A stretch of 64,000 bases of DNA from JAKFDI01 sp036676235 (GTDB lineage Bacteria > Pseudomonadota > Gammaproteobacteria > Burkholderiales > Burkholderiaceae_C), in NCBI GenBank assembly GCA_036676235.1, contig JAKFDI010000012.1, forward strand, positions 62,001-126,000. The letters run 5' to 3'. The position numbers and the translations under genes are program-made. Positions 58,109-64,000 of this stretch are shown here, piece after piece. Under the pieces are notes generated by a model. That model ran no database searches, was not told where the DNA came from, and saw nothing but the letters and a program-made list of their open reading frames with translations. Position 1 is the first letter of the stretch; each line of letters starts with the position of its first letter.

Positions 58109-58917
58109 ACACGACGACAGGCTGGGACTGCCACGCGCATCTGTTCGGCCCCTACGAACGCTTCCCGCTCGCCGAGCCGCGCAGCTACACGCCGCCCGAG
58201 GCCACGGACGGCGAGTACCAGGCGCTGCTGGCGCGGCTCGGCCTGTCGCACGGCGTGCTCGTGCATCCGAGCGCCTACGGCGGCGACTTCTCGTTGCTGC
58301 TGCATGCGCTCGATGCGCACCCGAATCTGCGTGGCGTGATCGTCACGCGCGCCGGCGACGCCGCGGACTTGCGCGCCCTGCGCGACCGCGGCGTGCGCGC
58401 CGCACGCTTCAGCCACCGTAGCGGCACGGGCATGAACTTCGCCGGCAGCGCCTCGTTCGACGAGTTGCGGCAGATGGCGGGCGCGCTGGCGGATGCTGGC
58501 CTGCATGCCGAACTCTGGACCGACTGCACGGCGCTGCCGGCAATCGCCACCGAGCTCGAGCGCCTGCCCGTTCCCGTGGTCATCGACCACATGGGCGGCT
58601 TCGAGGTGGCGGCCGGCTTGGAGGCGCCGGGTTTTCGCTGGCTGCGCTCGCTGCTCGAACGCGGCAAGGTGTACGTGAAGCTGTGTGCGTATCGCAACCT
58701 GCTGGGCACAGCGGATTTCGATGCCGGCCGCCCGTTCCATGCCGCGCTGCTGCAGGCCAACCCTGATCACCTGGTATGGGGCAGCGACTGGCCGCACCTG
58801 CGGGTGGACCCTGCGCCGGATGCTGCGCGGCTGCTGCAGCGATTCAAGGACTGGACGGCCGACGATGCGCTGGTCCGGCGCATCCTCGCGACGAATCCGG
58901 CCCGGCTCTACGACTGA
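58105..58917 (+). CDS. Amidohydrolase-family metal-dependent hydrolase (COG3618 / PDC hydrolase-like)
   Basis: TIM-barrel hydrolase of 270 residues. The metal motif is DCHAHLFGP near the start, VVIDHMGG comes in the middle and WGSDWPHLRV near the end holds the catalytic Asp. The nearest characterised relatives hydrolyse lactones such as 2-pyrone-4,6-dicarboxylate. ATGA overlap with the CMD-family gene indicates co-translation. Its 3' end converges on the GST gene with a 5-bp gap. Confidence 0.9.
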   Translation: MNTTTGWDCHAHLFGPYERFPLAEPRSYTPPEATDGEYQALLARLGLSHGVLVHPSAYGGDFSLLLHALDAHPNLRGVIVTRAGDAADLRALRDRGVRAARFSHRSGTGMNFAGSASFDELRQMAGALADAGLHAELWTDCTALPAIATELERLPVPVVIDHMGGFEVAAGLEAPGFRWLRSLLERGKVYVKLCAYRNLLGTADFDAGRPFHAALLQANPDHLVWGSDWPHLRVDPAPDAARLLQRFKDWTADDALVRRILATNPARLYD

Positions 58918-58922
58918 ACCCT

Positions 58923-59540
58923 TCAGCCGTCGACCGGCACCGTCCCCTCGAAGGAAGGCCGCCCGCACAGCGTGGCGTACCACGCCGAGAGCCGCGGTGC
59001 CCGTGCGCGCCAGTCGAAGCCGCCGAAGCGGTAGTCGAGATAGCCAAGCGCGCATCCGAGCGCTACATGCCCGATGGCGAAGGGCGCCTGCGCCAGCGCT
59101 TCGGCTTCGCCGTCGAGCGCATCGAGCGTCGCCTCCACCTTGCGCTCAAACGCCGCCAGCAGTACCCGCAGCGGCATCGCGCGCTCGCGCTCGTTGCGCC
59201 ACAGGATCAGCGCATCCAGCAAGCCGTCACCGAGTGCATGCCAGCGCAGCGCGGACCAGCGCTCTTCGCCCTGGCGCGGAAACAGCGGGCCGCGGGCCAG
59301 GTCGTTCAGGTATTCGCAGATCACTGCCGAGTCGAACAGCACCGCACCCGAATCCAGCACCAGCGTGGGAATCTTCGACAAGGGGTTGTCGCGCATCAGC
59401 GCCTCGTTGGGCGCGCGCATGGCGGCGACCGAGCGCACCAGGTCGAGCCGGTCGACGAGACCGAGTTCGTGCGCACAGACCATCACCTTGCGCACATAGG
59501 GCGAGCGCGGCGACCAGTGCAGCTTCATCGTGGGTGTCAT
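58923..59540 (-). CDS. Glutathione S-transferase family protein
   Basis: GST of about 205 residues. The N-terminal thioredoxin-like domain has WSPRSPYVRKV and the glutathione-binding KIPTLVLDSG and LFDSAVICEYL. The all-helical C-terminal domain contains FAIGHVALGCALGYLDYR. The ATG at 59540 lies one base after the CaiB stop and has GGAG in front; an ATG four codons later (59528) matches where many homologues start. It may conjugate or isomerise an intermediate of the neighbouring pathway. Confidence 0.9.
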   Translation of the reverse strand: MTPTMKLHWSPRSPYVRKVMVCAHELGLVDRLDLVRSVAAMRAPNEALMRDNPLSKIPTLVLDSGAVLFDSAVICEYLNDLARGPLFPRQGEERWSALRWHALGDGLLDALILWRNERERAMPLRVLLAAFERKVEATLDALDGEAEALAQAPFAIGHVALGCALGYLDYRFGGFDWRARAPRLSAWYATLCGRPSFEGTVPVDG

Positions 59541-59541
59541 C

Positions 59542-60771
59542 TCACACCACTCCACCGGCGCGCAGCGCGGCAATCTCGTCCGCGCCGAAACCGATCTCTC
59601 CCAGGACTTCCGCGGTGTGCTGGCCGAGCAGCGGCGGCGCGGCCACGGGGCGCAGCGGTGCATCGGCAAAACGGATCGGGCTCGCGAGCTGCGGTACGTC
59701 GACCCCGCTCGGATGCGGCACCTGCCGCACCATGCCGCGGTGGCGCACCTGCGGATCCTCGAACACCTCGGCCACGCTGTTGATGGCGCCCACCGGCACG
59801 CCCACCGCATCGAGTGCGGCCACCAGCTCGGCGCGGGTACGGCGCGCCAGTTCGGCGACCAGCAGCGGCGAGAGCGTGCCGAGATGGCGCACCCGCTGCG
59901 CGTTGGTCGCGAAGCGCTCGTCGGTACGCCATTCGGGCCGCCCGAGCACCTCGCACAGCCGCGCGAACTGGCCGTCGTTGCCGATGACGAGGATCACGTC
60001 GCCGTCGCTGCAGCGGTATACGTCCTGCGGCTGGATGTTGGGGTGGGCATTGCCGTTGCGCTGCGGCGTGCGGCCGGACACGAGGTAGTTCATCGCCTGG
60101 TTCGACAGCGCCGCCACCTGCACGTCGAGCATGCCGATGTCGATGGTCTCGCCCTCGCCCGTCACCTCGCGCCGCGCCAGCGCCGCCAGCATCGCGACGG
60201 TGGCGTACATGCCGGTCATCAGGTCGACGATGGGTACGCCCACCTTCTGCGGCCCGCCGCCGGGGCGGTCGTCGCGCTCGCCTGTCACGCTCATCAGCCC
60301 GCCCATCGCCTGGATCAGGAAGTCATAGGCCGGCTGGTCCCGACGCGGACCGGTCTGGCCAAAGCCGGTGACGGAGCAGTAGATCAGCCGCGGGTTCAGC
60401 GCGCGCAGCGAGGCGGCGTCGAGCCCGTAGCGCGCGAGCGTTCCGACCTTGTAGTTCTCGATCACGATGTCGGCGCGCGCGACCAGTTCGCGCACGATGC
60501 GCTGGCCCTCGGGCTTGTCCAGGCTCACGGTGATGGAGCGCTTGCCGCGGTTCACCGCAAGGTAGTAGGCCGCCTCGCGCGTGTCGCGTCCGTTGGCGTC
60601 GCGCAGGAAAGGCGGGCCCCAGCTGCGCGTGTCGTCGCCGCTGCCGGGGCGCTCGATCTTGGTGACCTCGGCGCCGAGGTCGGCGAGGATCTGGCCTGCC
60701 CATGGCGCGGCGAGGATGCGGCTCAGGTCGAGCACCCGCACATGCGAGAGCGGGCCGGCGGCTGATGTCAT
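59542..60771 (-). CDS. CaiB/BaiF family CoA-transferase
   Basis: Class III CoA-transferase of 409 residues. LSHVRVLDLSRILAAPWAGQ and VTKIERPGSGDDTRSWGPPF are the usual opening, and the catalytic aspartate lies in PAYDFLIQAMGG. It is distinct from the copy at 19250. It is divergent from a Bug receptor across about 200 bp and co-translated with a GST, pointing to uptake and CoA activation of another organic acid. Confidence 0.94.
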   Translation of the reverse strand: MTSAAGPLSHVRVLDLSRILAAPWAGQILADLGAEVTKIERPGSGDDTRSWGPPFLRDANGRDTREAAYYLAVNRGKRSITVSLDKPEGQRIVRELVARADIVIENYKVGTLARYGLDAASLRALNPRLIYCSVTGFGQTGPRRDQPAYDFLIQAMGGLMSVTGERDDRPGGGPQKVGVPIVDLMTGMYATVAMLAALARREVTGEGETIDIGMLDVQVAALSNQAMNYLVSGRTPQRNGNAHPNIQPQDVYRCSDGDVILVIGNDGQFARLCEVLGRPEWRTDERFATNAQRVRHLGTLSPLLVAELARRTRAELVAALDAVGVPVGAINSVAEVFEDPQVRHRGMVRQVPHPSGVDVPQLASPIRFADAPLRPVAAPPLLGQHTAEVLGEIGFGADEIAALRAGGVV

Positions 60772-60974
60772 GAACTGCTTTCCTTGGTGAGTCTGGCTTC
60801 ACTCTAGGGCGGCTGCCGGGCGCTGCCTACCGTGCCCCGCGGCAAGGCTGGCATGCGGCCGAACGCATAGCGGCGACATGCGATGCGGTGCATGGCTGCT
60901 TTGCGGCGCGGCGTTCTGGCTCCGCCCGCACGGCGTGCCTAGAGTGCGTCGCAACACCACAAGGAGACAAACGC

Positions 60975-61949
60975 ATGACACGCACTGCACGCATCGCGCG
61001 GCTGGCCGCAGGCTGGCTGCTGGCGCTGGCCACCGGCATGGCCGCGGCCGCCTTCCCTGAGAAGGCCGTGACTCTCGTCGTCCCCTACCCGGCCGGCGGC
61101 GCGGCCGACCTGATGGCGCGCAGCCTGGCCCAGAACCTGGGTACGGCCCTCGGCCAGCAGGTGGTCGTCGACAACCGCGGCGGCGCCGGCGGCGGCCTGG
61201 CGGCGGAGATGGTGGCGAGCGCCCCGGCCGACGGCTACACGCTGTTGTTCGGCACCATGGGCACGCAAGCCATCAACCCTTCGCTGTACCGCAAGCTGCC
61301 TTACGACCCGGTCAAGGACTTCGCACCGATCGCGCTCACGCACATCACCCCGCGCGTGCTGGTGGTCGGCACCCATGTGCGGGCGGAGAGCGTGGCCGAG
61401 TTGATCGCGCTCGCCAAGCGCAAGCCCGGAGAACTCACCTACGGCTCGGCCGGCAATGGCAGCTCCAGCCACCTGTCGGGTGCGCTGTTCGAGAGCCTCG
61501 CCGGCGTCAAGCTCCTGCACGTTCCCTACAAGGGCAGCGCGCCGCTGCTGAACGACATGCTGGCCGGGCGCATCGACATCACCTTCGATTCCTACGCCGT
61601 TTACGAGCCGCACATCAAGGCCGGCAAGGTGCGCCCGCTCGGCGTCACCTCGAAGGAGCGCATGCAAACGCTGCCCTCACTGCCGACGATTGCCGAGAGT
61701 GGCCTGGCCGGCTTCGAGGTCGCCAATTGGCTGGGCGTGCTCGCGCCGGCCGGCACGCCGAAGGCCACGACCGACACGCTCAATCGGGCGCTCGCCCAGG
61801 CAATGGCCGATCCCGCGATGCGAAGGCAGCTTGCCTCGCTGGGAATCGAGCCGACGATCAGCACGTCCGACGAGTTCGCGGCGCTGATCCACAGCGAGAT
61901 CCCGAAGTGGGCGGCGATCGTGAAAGCCTCGGGCGCGAGCATCGACTGA
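60975..61949 (+). CDS. Bug/TctC-family substrate-binding protein
   Basis: Periplasmic receptor of 324 residues with AAGGAG before the ATG. The signal peptide spans about 27 residues (MTRTARIARLAAGWLLALA, then GMAAAAFP). LVVPYPAGGAADLMAR, VVVDNRGGAGGGLAAE, TYGSAGNGSSSHLSG and LHVPYKGSAPLL are the family marks. The alpha/beta hydrolase gene follows after 5 bp, so the two are one transcription unit. The divergent CaiB gene probably shares a control region with it; no clear operator was seen in the 203-bp gap. Confidence 0.94.
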   Translation: MTRTARIARLAAGWLLALATGMAAAAFPEKAVTLVVPYPAGGAADLMARSLAQNLGTALGQQVVVDNRGGAGGGLAAEMVASAPADGYTLLFGTMGTQAINPSLYRKLPYDPVKDFAPIALTHITPRVLVVGTHVRAESVAELIALAKRKPGELTYGSAGNGSSSHLSGALFESLAGVKLLHVPYKGSAPLLNDMLAGRIDITFDSYAVYEPHIKAGKVRPLGVTSKERMQTLPSLPTIAESGLAGFEVANWLGVLAPAGTPKATTDTLNRALAQAMADPAMRRQLASLGIEPTISTSDEFAALIHSEIPKWAAIVKASGASID

Positions 61950-61954
61950 AGCCC

Positions 61955-62746
61955 ATGGAGAGCCGCACCGAATTCATGGTCGACGGCGACGTGCGCATCG
62001 AGGTGCGCATCGAGGTGCGCATCGACGGCCGTGGCCCGGCCCTGGTGCTGCTGCCCTCGTCGCAGCGCGATTCGCTCGACCTGGACGAGTTCGCAGTGGA
62101 CCTCGCCGCGCGCGGCTTTCGCGTGCTGCGCCCGCAGCCGCGCGGCATGGCCGGCAGCACCGGCCCGCTGGAGGGCTTGACGCTGCACCATCTGGCGCGC
62201 GATGTGGCGGGCGTCATCGCGCGGTTCGGTGACGGCCGAGCCATCGTGGCCGGGCATGCCTTCGGCCATTTCATCGCGCGCGTGACGGCGCTCGACCATT
62301 CGCAGCATGTGTGCGGCGTGGTGGCGATGGGCGCTGCCGCGCGCACCTTCCCGCCCGGCCTGAGCGCGCAGCTCGACATCGCCGCCGACCCTGCGCAGCC
62401 GCAAGAGCTACGCCTCGCAGCGCTGCGGCAGGCGTTCTTCGCGTCCGGCAGCGACCCGCGGCCCTGGCTCGACGGCTGGCATCCAGAACTGCGCACCGCG
62501 TACCGCCGCGCGGCACTCACGCCGCCCAAGGACACGTGGTGGCCGACGAGCGCCGTGCCCGTGCTCGAGATCCAGGGGACGGAAGACCCGTGGCGGCCAC
62601 CCGACACGCGGCTCGAACTGAAACAGGCGCTCGGCGAACTCGTGACCGTGCGTCTCATCGCCCACGCGAGCCACGCGCTGCTGCCCGAGCAGCCGGCAGC
62701 GGTGGCCGATGCGATCGCCGATTGGGCGATCAAGCTGCCGCGCTGA
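61955..62746 (+). CDS. Alpha/beta hydrolase fold protein with Ala at the nucleophile position
   Basis: Protein of 263 residues with the alpha/beta hydrolase layout. The nucleophile elbow reads AGHAFGH (residues 99-105), placing A102 where a Ser, Asp or Cys should be. A late Asp (QGTEDPWRPP) and His (AHASHALLPE) occupy the other triad positions. Ordinary ester hydrolysis is therefore unlikely unless another residue acts. Residues 13-24 (VRIE repeated) come from a threefold 12-bp tandem repeat. It is coupled to a Bug receptor and converges on the mandelate-racemase-family gene. Confidence 0.85.
   Translation: MESRTEFMVDGDVRIEVRIEVRIDGRGPALVLLPSSQRDSLDLDEFAVDLAARGFRVLRPQPRGMAGSTGPLEGLTLHHLARDVAGVIARFGDGRAIVAGHAFGHFIARVTALDHSQHVCGVVAMGAAARTFPPGLSAQLDIAADPAQPQELRLAALRQAFFASGSDPRPWLDGWHPELRTAYRRAALTPPKDTWWPTSAVPVLEIQGTEDPWRPPDTRLELKQALGELVTVRLIAHASHALLPEQPAAVADAIADWAIKLPR
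61991..62026 (+). repeat. 12-bp tandem repeat, three copies, inside the hydrolase gene
   Basis: GTGCGCATCGAG occurs twice exactly and a third time with a final C in place of G. Being a multiple of three, copy-number change would keep the reading frame and only lengthen or shorten a strand of the protein (VRIE units). Confidence 0.9.
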
Positions 62747-62748
62747 TC

Positions 62749-63816
62749 TCAGGCCGCGAACACCACGCCGCAGCCCGGCCCCGTCGGCACCGCGATGGCG
62801 CCCTGCAGAACCGGCAGCGGCGTGAACGGATCGTCCAGCAGGTGCTCGTGCTCCGACAGCTCGCAGGCAAAGGGCAGCGCCTTCACCACGCTCGCCGCCT
62901 GCACCGCCATGGCCTGCAGCAGCGCCGGCCCGAACGCCGCGCCGACACGCACCGCCACGCCGTTCGCCTCGCACAGATGCACCGCTTCGATGAAGCGGCG
63001 GATGCCGCCGAGCTTGGTGATCTTGAGGTTCATCACGTCCACGCTGCGGTCGGCCGCCAGGCGCGCCACGTCGTGCACGGTCTGCGCGCTCTCGTCCGCC
63101 TCGATCGCCACCGGCAGGCTGCGTGTGAGCAGCGCCAGACCAGCCCAGTCAGCCGCCGGCACCGGCTGCTCGATGAGCGTGATGCCGTGCCGCTCCATGC
63201 GCGCGAAGGCGCCCATCATCTGCTTGGCCGAGTACGACTGGTTCGGGTCTAGCGTGAGCGCCGGGCCATTGCCTACGGCATCGCGCACGGCCGCTACCCG
63301 CTCCACATCGAGCGCCGTGTCGCCCGACAGTTTGAGCTTGAGCTGCCGGTAGCCGGCTTCGACCAGCTCGGCGGCCTTGGCCGCCATCTCGGCGGGCGTC
63401 TTGATCGCGAGGATGCGCGACTGCGCGACCGCATCGCGCAGTCGCCCGCCGAGCAGCACGTGCACCGGCACGCCGAGCCGACGTGCCAGCAGGTCATGCA
63501 GCGCCATGTCGAGCGCCGCCTTGACGCTCGGGTTGAATGCCAGGACGGCATCCACCTCCTCGGAGATCGCCGCGATGTCGTCCGTACGCCGGCCGACGAG
63601 CCGCGGCGCGAGCCAGGCGAGCGAGGCCGCGGCACCGGCACCGTGCGTCGTGATCGCGGGAATGGCGTGCGCATAGCCGAGGCCCTGCACGCCATCCTCG
63701 TCGGTGAGCACGAGCACGTGCCCTTCGAGCCGCGGCACCACCGCGCGCGCGAACTTCCAGCTCGGGTCGCGCAGGCCCTGCACGCAGGGGCGAATGTCGA
63801 CGGTCGCAATGCGCAT
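62749..63816 (-). CDS. Mandelate racemase / muconate lactonizing enzyme family protein
   Basis: Enolase-superfamily enzyme of 355 residues. The catalytic lysines are K160 and K162 (QLKLKLSG), metal ligands D190 (LTLDPNQSY), E216 (LIEQPVP) and D241 (EADES), and the opposite lysine is in NLKITKLGG (about K268). The KxK plus late Lys arrangement belongs to the muconate-lactonizing-enzyme subgroup, which includes lactonases, dipeptide epimerases and N-succinylamino-acid racemases. The substrate is not evident; the neighbouring Bug receptors suggest an acid. Confidence 0.92.
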   Translation of the reverse strand: MRIATVDIRPCVQGLRDPSWKFARAVVPRLEGHVLVLTDEDGVQGLGYAHAIPAITTHGAGAAASLAWLAPRLVGRRTDDIAAISEEVDAVLAFNPSVKAALDMALHDLLARRLGVPVHVLLGGRLRDAVAQSRILAIKTPAEMAAKAAELVEAGYRQLKLKLSGDTALDVERVAAVRDAVGNGPALTLDPNQSYSAKQMMGAFARMERHGITLIEQPVPAADWAGLALLTRSLPVAIEADESAQTVHDVARLAADRSVDVMNLKITKLGGIRRFIEAVHLCEANGVAVRVGAAFGPALLQAMAVQAASVVKALPFACELSEHEHLLDDPFTPLPVLQGAIAVPTGPGCGVVFAA

Positions 63817-63833
63817 GGCGGTTCAGTCGGCGC

Positions 63834-64000
63834 TCAGTTGAGCGTGATCTTTCCGCGAGTGACCACGCCGTGCCACTTCTTGTACTCGGCGTCCATCAGT
63901 GCGCGGTACTGCGCCGGCGTCGAGCTCACGGGCACGGCTCCCTGCTTTTGCATCTGGCCGGCAACGTCCGGCGAATTGAGCGCTGCCGCGACGGCGTCGC
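63834..64000 (-). CDS. Bug/TctC-family substrate-binding protein, C-terminal fragment cut by the window edge
   Basis: The last 54 or so codons of a receptor gene run off the right edge. The visible tail (VAAALNSPDVAGQM, AQYRALMDAEYKKW, ending KITLN) matches the C-terminal helices of Bug receptors. It ends 17 bp upstream of the mandelate-racemase-family gene on the same strand, so the two are probably cotranscribed. Confidence 0.85.
   Translation of the reverse strand, partial: DAVAAALNSPDVAGQMQKQGAVPVSSTPAQYRALMDAEYKKWHGVVTRGKITLN

Overview
The window is a GC-rich (roughly two thirds G+C by eye) chromosomal segment, most likely from a betaproteobacterium of the Burkholderiales and probably the Comamonadaceae (Variovorax-like). 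The pointers are several Bug/TctC-type periplasmic receptors without their membrane subunits, an imuA-imuB cassette behind a LexA box, gmk-rpoZ-spoT in one row, betaproteobacterial-style kup and greB, and dispersed short palindromic repeats typical of that family. No rRNA, tRNA, CRISPR array, IS transposase or phage gene was seen.

Bases 1-23042 form an unbroken minus-strand catabolic island. It encodes three acyl-CoA synthetases, three acyl-CoA dehydrogenases, two MaoC/hot-dog hydratases, an enoyl-CoA hydratase/isomerase, an SDR dehydrogenase, a normal SCP-X-type thiolase, a Cys-less thiolase homologue paired with a DUF35 protein (Ltp2-like aldolase pair), a CitE-like CoA-ester lyase, an MmgE/PrpD protein, a CaiB CoA-transferase, three Bug receptors and an AraC regulator. 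A divergent LysR gene (23274) bounds it. Together the genes suit uptake, CoA activation, beta-oxidation and carbon-carbon cleavage of one or more unusual carboxylic acids; the substrate cannot be read from the sequence. Palindromic repeats separate the sub-modules.

Bases 24269-29367 carry a LysR gene divergent from a LivK-type receptor and a zinc alcohol dehydrogenase, then a GFA protein, a CinA-like protein and a hemerythrin. Bases 29354-30809 hold sdhC, sdhD and sdhB but no sdhA. Housekeeping genes follow: gmk, rpoZ, spoT, greB, a secreted HExxH protein, a second GFA gene, the SOS mutagenesis genes imuA-imuB, and kup beside the wreck of a KdpDE-like two-component system.

Bases 42745-49159 contain a MarR-GNAT regulator, ychJ and an envelope-modification locus. 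That locus consists of an EptA-like phosphoethanolamine transferase, a PAP2 phosphatase, an unannotated 31-residue membrane microprotein translationally coupled to it, an OmpR-family response regulator, a histidine kinase and dgkA. Two matching direct-repeat boxes (CTTCAG-N5-CTTCAG) precede eptA and dgkA.

Bases 49177-64000 carry rarD, a five-gene minus-strand set (rubrerythrin, Fe-S oxidoreductase, DUF3501, MoaD-like, BNR-repeat protein), a DUF502 membrane protein, an FMN reductase, and a second catabolic patch with LysR, CMD-family, amidohydrolase, GST, CaiB, Bug, alpha/beta hydrolase and mandelate-racemase-family genes. A Bug gene is cut by the right edge. Starts were assigned by reading frames, ribosome-binding sites and ATGA-type overlaps.
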